Source: Amphibalanus amphitrite
Lineage: Eukaryota > Arthropoda > Thecostraca > Balanomorpha > Balanidae
DNA: 64,000 nt
Assembly (NCBI RefSeq): GCF_019059575.1
Contig: NW_024881713.1
Coordinates: 434,001 to 498,000 of the forward strand
Reading direction: 5' to 3'
The notes below the pieces were generated by a model that saw nothing but the letters and a program-made list of their open reading frames with translations, was not told the origin of the DNA and did not search any database. Shown here piece after piece: positions 10,706-22,109 of this stretch (within the stretch, counting starts at the first letter, position 1; every line of letters begins with the position of its first letter). Both the position numbers and the translations under genes were made by a program.

Positions 10706-11714
10706 GTAACACTCGACGAGCGCCTGCGCCTCTAGAGCAGCCCAAAGTTCGTCTGTCGCCGTTGGAACAACGATGGTCGCTTTCCCTTTGACGGTCCGGG
10801 TGGCGGGTCGTCACCACTCGCCATCGTTCATTTCGTGCAGCGGTGTCCCGTGCAGCTGATCCGTCGCCGACTGGCAGGCAGCCTGCGGTTGACTCCGTTA
10901 CTCGGCAGGTACAACGTCTTCTGGATCGTTGTACTGAAATAAGAAAGGCGACATATTTATCAGATACACCATTAAGCCAGAATGTGACAAATGAATGGGC
11001 CATGGGGAGGGGGGGGGGAAATGTTAGAAACTTGATGCACATGCATAATTATGGTTGTATTCACTCACAACCTTAGGATCCACTTGAACAATAAATACCT
11101 CTCTTTGGTTTGTTGTTCAATTCCATAAGATCATATACATGGGAAATAGTTATCTCCAGCATGTGATAATCTGAAAGCATGGATCCAAATCCTCAGATTG
11201 CTTACAGATGCTACGAGATCAATGGACATCACACAGATCCATGCACATTTCTAGTCTGATTGAGATACCTGATAAATTATCTTTTTTCATTTAATTGAGT
11301 GCTGCATTTTATCACAACACTTTTATCATGTCACATCACAAGTGTTGTGCATGAGTCATGCAGTTATAATTCAAGAACAAAAATCATTACTCCATAGAAG
11401 TTCACATGCATGAAATATTTCAAGCTCAAAATATTGAAGCCAGGCTCCCTTTTTCATCAGCACCCTTCAAGCTAGAAAAATGACACCCAACATACCTACA
11501 AGTTTTCAACCGTAACATCAGTGATGACGGGTCTGTAATGTGACAAGATCTGGGAGCACGTACTTATCAAAAGGAAAGTGAATCAACAAAAGTAATGACT
11601 GAAAAAATCCTGCATCATCACTGTAATATTGTTTATGATTTTTGATCATCTGGTTAAATACATCTGACAACATCATCTAAAAAATCCCACCACCCAACTC
11701 CAGTAGCACTAAGC

Positions 11715-12402
11715 AGTAGCGGCGGAACACCTTCAATTAAAGGAAATAGTTCACTTTCACGAAATTATTTTTTTTGCAATGGATTTATGATTTTTTATGT
11801 TCAAAATGATCAGCAAAGAAAATAAAACCTATTTATAACAAAAGATTATTTTCTATATTTTGATAATAAGAAGAACTTTTCAGTTTCTGTAAGGCACAGG
11901 CGATCCAGTATGAAAAGAGCATGGGTCCCGAAAATTCTTCAGAAACTAGAGAAATGATCGCGGCCACCGGCATTTGGGCGATCTGCTGCTGCTGAATGTC
12001 CTTATTGATCAGTACGAGAATTTCTCTACAGTTCTCGTAGATAATTTCTCTAGTTTCTGAAGAATTTTCGGTACCCATGCTCTTTTCATACTGGATGCGA
12101 ATATATGCAAGGCACACATCCTCAACGCAAGACACCTTTTTCGGGACGAGAAATAGAATATCTTTGCCTAGGGTGATCGTTGGGCTGTAAAAGCTCCTGA
12201 TTTATGCTCGTCTCAGCCCAGGCTACGGAACTGCTATTCCAGTTCAAAACCCATGTTAAAAAGTGAACTATTTCCTTTAAGGGGGGCACTACGGACTTTT
12301 GGTCCCATTCTTTTCACGCAATGCCCATAGGGCTAATGTTAAAATGCCAAAAACAAAGGGGGGCACGGTGCCCCGGTGCCCTCCCCATTCCGCCGCCTAT
12401 GG
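11715..12402. mobile_element. hAT-like MITE of arm B, interrupted by a TTAA element
   Basis: Same 148-bp MITE as at 6732-6879 with CACTAAGC/CAATAAGC flanks, split by the element at 11741-12276. Confidence 0.55.
11741..12276. mobile_element. 536-bp TTAA-flanked element with AGGAAATAG termini
   Basis: TIR AGGAAATAGTTCACTTT at both ends, flanked by TTAA (11737-11740 and 12277-12280). Arm A has the single-TTAA empty site. A long internal inverted repeat (about 11909-11957 against 12042-12096) contains ATGAAAAGAGCATGGGT. TTAA duplication is the hallmark of piggyBac-type integration. No transposase. Confidence 0.85.
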
Positions 12403-12920
12403 CAATAAGCCAGCCTGGTAAGTCCAGTCGCTTATCATCTGACTTCTTAGTGAGGGCCAATTAATATTCAGGGCTGAAATTTTGCAAAAATAGAATCTAT
12501 TATGAATATCTACACTGTATGCATCATGATTGACGTGATCCTATTTATCAGCACCTCAACCTAACCAAATCTTTGACAAGAGCATTACTTCGTTTAGCAC
12601 TGATGGACTGACCAATGATCTGAAAGTGCAATATTTAACAACTTTTCACCTAATGACATTTTTTGCAAGCTTAATACAGTTTTACCATGGATGAGATAAC
12701 ACTCATCTCATCTTATTATCCCATCCATGGTTTTACCTTTGTGCATTTAACCTATACCAGAGAACTGCGGCAAATTCATAAGCCCTCAATGAACAATTAA
12801 CATGATATACGAAAAAGAAACATGGGAGAAATGTGGCTCTCATAATTTTTGCCATCTCAATTTACCTTATAGAGCTTACCTTTATTGAAGTAGAAGAATA
12901 ATCAACCGTTTCTCACTAAA

Positions 12921-13076
12921 TTCGTAATCGTCGACGCCGTAGTCCGGAACCGCTGCGCTGCGTTGCGAGTGGGGGATGGTGTGCAGTGCGCATGCGCAGT
13001 AGCCGCTACCCGGGCCCCATAGCTCATAGCTCACCGACGCCGGCGCCGCTCGGGCGCCTCGGCCAGCCGAAGCCAT
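12921..13076 (-). promoter_or_regulatory. CpG-rich promoter-like segment with NRF1-type palindrome (arm B)
   Basis: Second copy of the arm A segment, with TGCGCATGCGCA at 12987-12998 and the same minus-strand ATG and donor-like GTGAGC. Same caution applies. Confidence 0.25.
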
Positions 13077-13085
13077 CTCCAAGGG

Positions 13086-13277
13086 AGATGGCCAGAGGCT
13101 GCCATATGTGGGCTGCCATAGGCCACCGAGATGGCCAACAGAGGCGAGCCCAGGCTTATACCCATTAACACAGTGCTGAACTGACACCAACTGTAAAGTG
13201 CCTGAGACCGCCATTGCCCAGGCCATCTAGATGGCTTAGCTGGCGGCCGACAACCGCTCGTGTGAACAGCTATGTAG
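13086..13277. repeat. 192-bp tandem repeat, unit 1 (intact)
   Basis: Begins AGATGGCCAGAGGCTGCC and contains CCCATTAACACAGTGCTG. This is the undisturbed target site matching the insertion in unit 2. Confidence 0.9.
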
Positions 13278-14661
13278 AGATGGCCAGAGGCTGCCATATG
13301 TGGGCTGCCATAGGCCACCGAGATGGCCAACAGAGGCGAGCCCAGGTATATACCCATTAACCCGCGCCCGGCTGGGGGTCCTGGATTTCCACGCCCTGCT
13401 GGGGGGGGGGGGTGTTTGAACACCCCCCCCTTCTAACTCGGCTCCTGGGCCACGTAGCGATACGCGGAAGGCGGCGTTCGAAAGAGCGTCAAAAATAATG
13501 AGGAAATCACTTCGGTCAATTTTTTGGTCAGGTCAAAGGTCAGGTCACCAGAGGTCATTGAAGGCAAATTTTCGCCGATTTCCAGGTCGAATGTCGAAAA
13601 TTTCCAAGAAGCCAACGCATAACTCGGGAACCAATAGAGCTACAGCGCCGCGGAAAAGCGCATTCGATAGCCCTATTAACGCCCTTTCTGAGTAATTTTC
13701 TCAGATTTGACCTAACGTCAACGGTTTTGCCTGCAGGGGGCAAAAACTGCAAAAATAGCCGATTTTTTCGGAAACAGTTTTTCTGCAATAACTTTTGACC
13801 CAAGCATTGTACGAGCTTACTTTTACCGGCATCGTGTTCCTCTCGTCAAGACGCATCGAACGAACTATAATTTGACCTTGAAAGGTCAACTTGAAAATTT
13901 GACCTCAGGTCAAGGTCATGACCTGACCGGAAAGGGTCATGTTGCATATCAGTCGATCCGTATCGTCGAGCTGAACACATCTAAGGCGTTTACATCGCTC
14001 TAGCATGCCTCTATCAAAAGTTATTTGCGAAAAACTGTTAGATACCATTCGTGACCTAAGATGACCTCAGGGCATAAACAGGGGTCACAGACACCATTTT
14101 CATGTTCAGTGTGTCTAAACCACTTGTAATTCAGTGTTTGGGAGTGTTTATAATGTCTTTCGTCCAAAACAGGCGCATTTCGATTTTCTCCCATTGACTT
14201 ATAATGGTGAGGTCGCAAAATTGACCTGACCTTAGGTCATCGATATCAAAATTCTGAGATATACATTTTGTACATGCTAATGCTCTTAGCAATCGCTGAA
14301 AGTTTCAAAGCGATCGGTCACTCGGTGTAGCTATGACAGACATTGAAACTTTTTATGAGGTGAGGTCACTTCGAGTGACCTGGTGACCTGACCTTGAATG
14401 ACCTTGGTCTGAAATTTTCACAACATGTGTAGAATTGATGTATGATAAGGTGTACCAAAAACGGCGGCGCTCCGCGCCGCCGTTTTTGAGATATTTGCGA
14501 AAAACCACAGGGGGGGTGTTCAAACACCCCCCCCCCCAGCAGGGCGCGGGTTAACACAGTGCTGAACTGACACCAACTGTAAAGTGCCTGAGACCGCCAT
14601 TGCCCAGGCCATCTAGATGGCTTAGCTGGCGGCCGACAACCGCTCGTGTGAACAGCTATAA
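13278..14661. repeat. 192-bp tandem repeat, unit 2, interrupted by a TTAA element
   Basis: Bases 13278-13360 and 14551-14661 together match unit 1. The interruption is at the TTAA within CCCATTAACACAG. Confidence 0.9.
13361..14550 (+). mobile_element. TTAA element, AGGTCA-rich family I (copy 1)
   Basis: Ends CCCGCGCCCGGCTGGGGG and AGCAGGGCGCGGG, flanked by TTAA on both sides. Unit 1 of the 192-bp repeat provides the exact empty site. Both ends carry a palindrome of a G run, TGTTTGAACA and a C run. The body has a GGCGGCGCTCCGCGCCGCC hairpin and repeated AGGTCA/TGACCT half-sites, plus the core CCATTGACTTATAATGG. Ends with TTAA/CCC recall piggyBac, but no transposase is present. Confidence 0.9.
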
Positions 14662-15480
14662 TGTATATTTGGCTTCCGTACAAACAATACGAGGGGCACA
14701 CCAGCCATGAACATTGTGAGACTCTTCACTTATGCATACGAATTTATACGAAGCGTTTAGCAATGCACAAGCGGTAAATAAACACCACGATACAACTTGA
14801 ATGCACTTTGAATGTGAATACAAGACATTCAGCGCCCTCATATTGGATAAGGCACAGCGCACAATATTTGAAGAGAGCGACGGCGTTCCTGGGTGGTCGC
14901 CCGTCTGCGTGAGATAATGAGACTGGATCACTACAGTGCAAGGCTTTTTCAAAGTCACCAACAAAATGCATAAACTTGTAGCATCACAACAAAATTGATG
15001 TACGTACTCACAACCTAGGCCACGTGGCCGTGCACGGGGTCCTGTTAACCAGGTCAAATTAGCACCACTCAACGGCATGCAATGCTCTAGCACATCGGTA
15101 CTTACAATAAAATGTCCACAGAGGCTCTATAGGCGATGAACAGCACACAAGCACAATCACCAACGGCCACGCCGCGCGGCACCGACACTGCTCACATCCG
15201 CTCTCGGAGACCAACGGCCGAAAACTGACAGATGCGCGCGGCCTTCAAACCGCAAACAGCCGATCTCGTTTCTGATTGGCTGAGTGATTCCATTTCAAAT
15301 ATCATCTTCACGAGGGTAAACAAGATCCACGCATGAAACGACTATCTGTACACGAGTCACGATACCCAGAAGGAAAGAGTTTTCGTGATGTTCTGGATCG
15401 CGAGAGTAATATTGATATTTGCATGGTAATAATACTCTTCGTTGGCGAATAAGTTCATATCAACCACGTACCGTTACTAT
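14662..15480. other. Rest of the CACTG insert, no recognised content
   Basis: No gene, repeat or site recognised. Short open frames on the minus strand (to 145 residues) have no recognisable domain. Confidence 0.4.
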
Positions 15481-15580
15481 GCACATAATGGTAGCAAAGA
15501 GTTACCCTTTCAATATACTCTTATCTTGCTGGTTTGATGAAAATGAACCCTCGAGGAGGTAGTAAAAAAGTTTTGAGTGC

Positions 15581-16553
15581 GGGGGAATCTGGACCCACGG
15601 GGAGGAAGCCCTGAAAGATTTCCTAGCGTATTTGAACTCACTTCATCCTACAGTAAAATTCACGATGGAGTTCACGAAGCAGGACTCGGGGCTCCCATAC
15701 CTAGATACCCTGGTCTCTGTCGTTTCTGACAATGACATCACATTTCTGGCCACTGAACTGTACATTAAGCCTACCAACTCGGGCATAGTGCTTCATTTCT
15801 CTTCAGCTCATCCGTCCTCGACCAAAATTAGCATGGCTAGGAACCAGTTTAGAAGGGCCATAGCAGTATCGTCGAATAAGGACAGGGAAGAAAAGAGCGT
15901 GACAAAAATGTGGAATCTCCTTTCTAGCAACGGGTACCCTGAAAACGTGCTTAGGAGAACTCTAAGGGAAGCGAAAGCTGGGGGCACTAAACGGGGTTCT
16001 ACAAAAGAGAATGTAGATGGCTTCTTGACTCTACCATATGTGGACGAGAAATTATTGAGCCGGGTGAAAGGTGTGGTGCGCAGGTCGGGAATGAACATCC
16101 GACTTGCTTGGCGAAACAAAAACAAACTGAAAAACGCGCTAGTCAGGTCAGCCTTCTCACCTCCTCTCTGTCCGGGTGCCAGTCGCGGGTGCTACTGCTG
16201 TAAGTGTGGTTTAGCAGGGAGATGCACGACCAAAAATGTGGTTTACAGGATCACGTGTACTCTCTGCAAGGAACAGCCGGCGGTGTATGTGGGAGAGAGC
16301 AAACGTCCTGTCAGACTGCGTTTTAACGAGCATGTGAGGAGCATGCTGAGTGCGACTCCCGACACCCCCCTCGGAGACCACTTTAGAGTGGCTCACGGTC
16401 AGCTGTCATTAGACAGAGGGGCGGATCTACCACTTACGGTGGAGATACTGCACCAGGCTCTGGACTACCCAGACAGAAAGATATCAGAGTCCATCACTAT
16501 CAGAGATTCGGAGCCCTCCCTGAACGAACGTCTTGTGTCTTGGCCTATCATAT
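15581..16553 (+). pseudogene. Penelope-like element A: RT C-terminus and GIY-YIG endonuclease
   Basis: C-terminal part of the PLE interrupted at 3127. It opens with GGIWTHGEEALKDFL, which follows YIDD in PLE reverse transcriptases. SGLPYLDTLVSV and ELYIKPTNS follow, then a cysteine-rich stretch (CYCCKCGLAGRC). Last comes the GIY-YIG domain NVVYRITCTLC...VYVGESKRPVRLRFNEHV. GIY-YIG nicks target DNA to prime reverse transcription in this class. The natural end is SWPII followed by TAA. The stop is split by an inserted element at 16554, so the present frame runs on into the insertion to 16885. Confidence 0.85.
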
Positions 16554-17743
16554 CCCGCGCCCGGCTGGGGGTCCTGGATTTCCACGCCCTGCTGGGGGGG
16601 GGGTGTTTGAACACCCCCCCTTGTAACTCGGCTCCTGGGCCACGTAGCGATACGCGGAAGGCGGCGTTCGAAAGAGCGTCAAAAATAATGACGAAATCAC
16701 TTCGGTCAATTTTTTGGTCAGGTCAAAGGTCAGGTCACCAGAGGTCATTGAAGGCAAAATGTCGCCGATTTCCAGGTCGAATGTCGAAAATTTCCAAGAA
16801 GCCAACGCATAACTCGAGAACCAATAGAGCTACAGCGCCGCGGAAAAGCGCATTCGATAGCCCTATTAAAGCCCTTTCTGAGTAATTCTCTCAGATTTGA
16901 CCTAACGTCAACGGTTTTGCCTGCAGGGGGCAAAAATTGCAAAAATAGCCGATTTTTTCGGAAACAGTTTTTCTGCAATAACTTTTGACCCAAGCCTTGT
17001 ACGAGCTTACTTTTACCGGCATTGTGTTCCTCTCGTCAAGACGCATCGAATGAACTATAAATTGACCTTGAAAGGTCAACTTGAAAATTTGACCTCAGGT
17101 CAAGGTCATGACCTGACCGGAAAGGGTCATGTTGCATATCAGTCGATCCGTATCGTCGAGCTGAACACATCTAAGGCGTTTTCATCGCTCTAGCATGCCT
17201 CTATCAAAAGTTATTTGCGAAAAACTGTTAGATACCATTCGTGACCTAAGATGACCTCAGGGCATAAACAAGGGTCATGGACACCATTTTCATGTTCAGT
17301 GTGTCTAAACCACTTGTAATTCGGTGTTTGGGAGTGTTTATAATGTCTTTTGTCCAAAAGCGGCGCATTTCAATTTTCTCCCATTGACTTATAATGGGGA
17401 GGTCGCAAAATTGACCTGACCTTAGGTCACCGATATCAAAATTCTGAGATATACATTTTGTACATGCTATTGCTCTTAGCAATCGCTGAAAGTTTCAAAG
17501 CAATCGGTCACTCGGCGTAGCTATGACAGACATTGAAACTTTTTATGAGGTGAGGTCACTTCAAGTGACCTGGTGACCTGACCTTGAATGACCTTGGTCT
17601 GAAATTTTCACAACATGTGTAGAATTGATGTGTGATAAGGTGTACCAAAAACGGCGGCGCTCCGCGCCGCCGTTTTTGAGATATTCGCGAAAAACCACAA
17701 GGGGGGGGGGTGTTCAAACACCCCCCCCCCAGCAGGGCGCGGG
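16554..17743 (+). mobile_element. AGGTCA-rich family I element (copy 2), ATAT target
   Basis: Nearly identical in length (1190 bp), orientation and sequence to 13361-14550. It is flanked by ATAT (16550-16553 and 17744-17747) instead of TTAA. Removing it with one ATAT restores the PLE stop codon TAA. The 4-bp duplication agrees with the TTAA class but shows that the target can depart from TTAA. Confidence 0.9.
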
Positions 17744-17747
17744 ATAT

Positions 17748-18090
17748 AAGTGTGTAAGATAGCGTATGCAGCGTGTGAATTCGAGTCATCGATCGTATCG
17801 AATATTCAAAAAGTGTTATGATGAGTTATATGTCCTGATTTTGTCTCGTTTTTTTATCGCTCGTTTTATGTATGTGTGTACGGTACATCGGAAACATCTT
17901 AGCATAACCAAGGATGTTCTTCCATTGAAGTCTTATGTAAACAAATACCGCGAGATGAATTTCGAAATATGAAAATAGGCTGCCGTTTGTCTGCTGTAAC
18001 CGTTTTTGTCTTCTACATTGTTCTTTCTTTCGTTTGATAATGGTCTGTTGGCCGAAATATCACGTAAATAAAAAGGTGATTTTTCATTAA
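17748..18090 (+). other. 3' untranslated tail of Penelope-like element A
   Basis: Continues directly from the split stop codon. It ends near GGCCGAAATATCACG followed by AAATAAAAAGG. The GGCCGAAATATC word resembles the 3' half of a hammerhead core (GAAA), but the CTGATGA half is not evident. Confidence 0.4.
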
Positions 18091-18107
18091 TTTTGCTATA
18101 GATTCGA

Positions 18108-18325
18108 GGAAAAAGGTCAATGTTTTTCTTTCATATAATTGTTTCGAGGTCAAATTATAGCTCGTTCGATGCGCCTTGACAAGAGTAAAACGATGCCGGT
18201 AAAAGTAAGCTCGTGCAGGATTTGATTCAAAAGTTATTGCAGAAAAAATATTTCCGCAAAAATAGCATTTTTTTTGCAATGTTTGCACCCTGAAGGCAAA
18301 ACCGTTGACGGTAGGTTGAGTCCTA
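18108..18325 (-). mobile_element. Diverged fragment of AGGTCA-rich family I
   Basis: Reverse-complement match to about 13690-13900, sharing the GCAAAACCGTTGACG and GATGCGCCTTGAC words (GATGCGTCTTGAC in the full copy). No ends preserved. Confidence 0.65.
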
Positions 18326-18379
18326 TATCCATCATCTACTCCTTCCATTGTTCTTGAGTAAATTTTTAATAACTTTTTA

Positions 18380-19567
18380 GTAGGGGAGAGTGAAGAAAGA
18401 TGCCCAGGGTTTTACTATGTCATATATTATTCGAAAATGACGATCGGAAAGCAAAAACTTGGAGTTTCAACGGAAGCCGACATCATTTTTCTCCAAAAAT
18501 ATCACTCTTTCGTGCCTGAAATATTATAACTCTTTTTGCTATTAAGCATTTTCCTGAAGAAGTGAAATGGGGCATCTTACCCCACAGGGTGGGAAAGACG
18601 CCCCCTGGCGTTGGGGAAGATGCCCCCTGCACTATAAGTGACATAAATGGGCACGTGAATTGCCTGAACGAATCAGTAGTCCCTTCGAGCCTGCAAAAGA
18701 CACCAAACGTCATCGTAAGGGCCCTCAAAAGTAGTCGTAAGGGGCTTCAGAGGTCATCGTTAGGGCTATCATAGTCCAGCGCAGCCAAACAAGCCTCCGT
18801 GGTGGCGTTCGGAGACCACTGTGGGGCCCTTATAGGTCTTCATGATGCTTGAGGGCCCTCGAGCCCATCGTGGGGACCTCAGATGCCAGCGTGGCCCGTG
18901 GAGCCAACGTGGGAGCCCTCAAAGGATGTCGTGAGGGACCCTGGAGCCAATAATGGGGCCCACAGAGGCCGTCGTGAGGGCTCTCAGAGTTAGATGCCGC
19001 CCAAAAAGTCGCTGTGTGTGCCGAGAGACCGGCATGGGGAGCACCCGACCGTACTGGACTCTCAATAGTCCCAGATCGGCTTTTGTGTCTCATCACAAGT
19101 ATGTGATAAATGATTTGACGGGCTGCTTGAAGGACAGCCTACGGATTTAGGGGGGCGTCTTTCCCCATCAGGACAGGGGGCATCTTACCCCAAGGTACCG
19201 AAGTAACATCAAATCAGTACAATTTGTTAGCCATAAAACTACAACCTGAAACAAACTGTTTGGGACACAGTATACGCAATACGCATGCTAATGTATCACG
19301 ACTATAGCAAGGGACGCAAAAATTATCTACTTTCTTTGATATTTACAATGTTTGGACACCAAATTATTTTTTGAAAGCAGCAAATAAAAAACATGCAATC
19401 ACCAGTCAGCCGTTGCCCAACTGAGCTTCGCAAATTTTTGTGCAGTTAACAAGGCAGGCTTCCGCTTTACGCTAAGAGCATTAATTTCCCGGTTCGATTC
19501 TTTGTTTCGCCGCTAGAGGGGGTGGGGCGTCTTTCCCACCCTGGGCATCTTACCCCACTCTCCCCTA
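18380..19567. mobile_element. 1.19-kb TIR element, GTAGGGGAGAGTG ends
   Basis: Left end GTAGGGGAGAGTGAAG, then GATGCCCAGGG; right end is the complement of GTAGGGGAGAGTGGGGTAAG. The GGGGTAAGATGCCCC-type word repeats at both ends and inside (18570-18630, 19150-19195). The target duplication is unclear. No transposase. Internally it holds a GGGCCC-type degenerate array. Confidence 0.75.
18710..19095. repeat. Degenerate GGGCCCTC-type array inside the GTAGGGG element
   Basis: Irregular units of about 35-45 bp built around GGGCCCTCAGAG/GTCGT words, similar in texture to arrays at 42, 52-55 and 60-63 kb. Confidence 0.55.
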
Positions 19568-19581
19568 CATATTCCTCTTAA

Positions 19582-20768
19582 CCCGGCAGGCGATGGGCCT
19601 CCCGGCCACCTTCCGCGCGGTGTGGGGGGGGGGGGGCATTTTTTGCCCCCCCCATATATCCGAAACCACTAGACGGATGCGGAAAATTCAAACGGCGTTC
19701 GATAGCCCTGTCAAATTTGTCGAAGGAAACCAACTTTCATTGACCTCGGCGTCACCGATGACGTCACAGGTCAGGTCAAAGATAAAATGTTTCACCGTTC
19801 ACGGGGCTTCGCGCTATAACACCGAGTAAAACGCATTTTGTTGAAAATCAGCGATAGGGCGTCAGTTGTCTAGTACATATGTTGCTATTAGAGGTCACTG
19901 GTCATACCAGGTCAGGTTACAGGTCAGGTCACCAAAGGTCACCAAGGGTCACCACATGAACCCAACTTTACTAAGGTTGTGCGATGCCTGTTTTAATGGC
20001 CAATTTTCATTTCCAACTCAATGGTGTTGGTTATAAGACCATCAGGTACGGTTTAGGTCACTTTCTGGTGGTCAGGTCAAGGTCAGGTCAAAAAAGGTCA
20101 AATTTCAAAGTTGATATTTTTGCATAAAATGGGTATTGATTCGACGCAGCTGGTTACGGGGAGTCTAATGGTGGTCTTTGTTTTGCGCTCCGAGGTCTAA
20201 AATGGCTAAAAATTGAGTTTGCAAATTTGACGTCATAAATTTTGAACAGTTTTTTTCGCTATAACTTGGCCAAAAAAAAGAGGTATCGATCTCAAATTTG
20301 GTATTTAGATAGAAGGCGGTAGGGACTATCACTTTTATTCCGTTTTCTTTTGGAATTTTAAAATTTGTTTTGGATTTTTCGGTTATTTTACTCAAAAAAT
20401 CTATTTTTGTTTTTTTGGGGTCAAAATCCAACAAATTGAAAAATCCGAGATAGCAGCTTTGTAGCCCTTTAAATTTTGCACCTTTTACGTTGAAACATTT
20501 TTCTGTATCTCTAAAGCTGTAGGCCTGACACCTCTTCTTGAGAAACCTTTTTTTGGGTCGAAAATGGCAGAAATGACGTCACTCTGACGTCATTAGCGTC
20601 CAACCTATCTTAGCCTTTGGAAAAAAAATTGGTCAAAATGTTCAATAGCTATTCACGGGAGGGTACTGAAAGTTTGGTGACGATCGGCGCAGCGGTTCTC
20701 GAGATATATCGAAAAACTAAAGGAGGGGGGGGGGGGCAAAAAATGTCCCCCCCCCACTGCCTGGAAGG
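19582..20768 (+). mobile_element. TTAA element, AGGTCA-rich family IV
   Basis: Flanked by TTAA (19578-19581, 20769-20772). Ends CCCGGCAGGCGATGGG and CCCCACTGCCTGGAAGG are imperfect inverts. Subterminal G-run and C-run palindromes are at 19625-19652 and 20722-20758. The body contains CAGGTCAGGTTACAGGTCAG and many TGACGTCA-like words. Confidence 0.75.
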
Positions 20769-20967
20769 TTAACAGTCATTTTACCTTTACATCGATTTTG
20801 CATGCCTACATTCCCTTTAGCTTGTGTCAGGATTTTAATGTTAGTGTGTAAACGATGTGTATGATTTGCGTTCGAGTGTTACTGTGCATTTATGTACAGA
20901 TTTTAAAAAATGATTTCGTCAATAAATGGGCCATCCCGTCGGCGATTCTGAGAAGTAAATAAATAAT

Positions 20968-21316
20968 GTAAGTAAATCTGAGAAAAATATTTAGAGAAGC
21001 TCCGTTAAAGGGCTATGAAATGTGCCTTTCAAAGGCGGTGTAGCTCTATCAGTTTCCGAGCTATGCGTCGGCTTGTTGAAAATTGTTGACATTCGACCTG
21101 GAAATCGGCGAAAATTGGTCTTCAATCTGATGACTTAATCTTTGGCCTGACCAAAAAAGTGATCAAAGTAATTTCCTCATTATTTTTTACACTCTTTCGA
21201 AGCTGCCTTCCCCGTATCGCTACGTGGCTCAGGAGCCGAGTTAGAAGGGGGTGGCGTTCAAATACCCCCTCCCCTCCCCAGGTAGAAATCCATGACCCCC
21301 AGCGGGGCACGGGTTA
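20968..21316 (-). mobile_element. Truncated family I element (left end, minus orientation)
   Basis: Reverse complement of the left third of the 13361 element, with the terminus GCGGGGCACGGG followed by TTAA at 21314. More diverged than the full copies, and its other end is missing. Confidence 0.7.
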
Positions 21317-21350
21317 ACTAACTACTAACTAACTACTAACTAACTAACTA
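21314..21350. repeat. ACTAACT microsatellite
   Basis: Short run of ACTAACT and ACTAACTA units. Confidence 0.8.
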
Positions 21351-22099
21351 AATATATAGTCTGAATAAACGACTGAATAGTAGCATGTCCTATCATAAAG
21401 GTAACGGCAGGTTGTGTGAAAAGACAAACACTACCTATTCGTTAGAATTGTTTTTCTATTGATATATTGATGAAGGTGAGTGAATTGGCAGGGCCCTACA
21501 GATGGGGCCCAGTCCAGCAGCACGACACATGAATAAAAGCCATGAGAAAATTACAGCAGCTCGCATCAATTCAAAGTTGAGCCCCTACACAGTAAATGTA
21601 TGGAACACAGTCGATAGCATCATTCCTTGGCCTGCCAATAACTTGTCGTCCTTAGGCAATCAATGCTCTGTACATTTAACATTTTTTTGGCCAGAGGTAC
21701 TATAATATACCAACATTGACGGACATAGCGCTACACCACGTTTCCATAGACATGAGCATATACCGTGCACTTCATTCTATTCGCCTATCATTAATGCACC
21801 ACAACATGAAGGTAGTTGATACCAGTCTATTGATGAAAAGGTAATGCCTGTCCAGGAAACATGCCTCGTTACTTCCATTCTACGCCCAGCTACGGCTGGC
21901 AGCATCACCACTATGGAGCCTTTCAAAAGGATGCCTTACGTATGGCACTAATGATCAGTGACGTCCGTTTACATACACTTTGGCCGGTCAATGTTGGCCT
22001 TCCCAGAGGCGCCGTGCGACCGAAGCTCCTTACCTTACGATCGCCGGGCAGCCTCAGACGCCGTCTGACGCGGCCGCTGAAGGACCGCGAGCTCACTAG
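21351..22099. other. Upstream flank of the gustatory receptor; no gene recognised
   Basis: Contains an open frame at 21502-21705 (VNVWNTVDSIIPW) of unknown meaning. No TATA box stands out. A possible 3' splice acceptor GACCACAG lies at 22103-22110, in frame with the receptor. Confidence 0.35.
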
Positions 22100-22109
22100 G
22101 CCGACCACA

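Larger units (their letters stand above)
7706..13076. repeat. Large tandem duplication, arm B
   Basis: Second arm of the duplication, in the same order and orientation as arm A. It is longer because of a 907-bp hAT-like insertion (9198-10104) and a 536-bp TTAA insertion (11741-12276). Sequence divergence between arms is low, mostly scattered substitutions and small indels. Confidence 0.9.
3127..15579. mobile_element. 12.45-kb DNA-transposon-like insertion with CACTG termini (CACTA/EnSpm-like, tentative)
   Basis: The left end reads CACTGAAAACTTTTTTAC. The reverse complement of the right end reads CACTCAAAACTTTTTTAC. The insertion splits the PLE between YIDDY and GGIWTHGEE. A 2-bp duplication CG flanks it (3125-3126 and 15580-15581), and removing the insert plus one CG puts the two PLE halves back in the same frame. 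CACTG-type ends with a 2-3-bp duplication are typical of the CACTA/EnSpm group. I see no transposase inside, so it is non-autonomous or its genes have been replaced. It carries subterminal hairpin repeats, a large tandem duplication and several later insertions. Confidence 0.7.

Noticed and set aside
19430..19505. tRNA-like B box GGTTCGATTC
   Set aside because: No A box or cloverleaf at the right distance; lies inside a TIR element.
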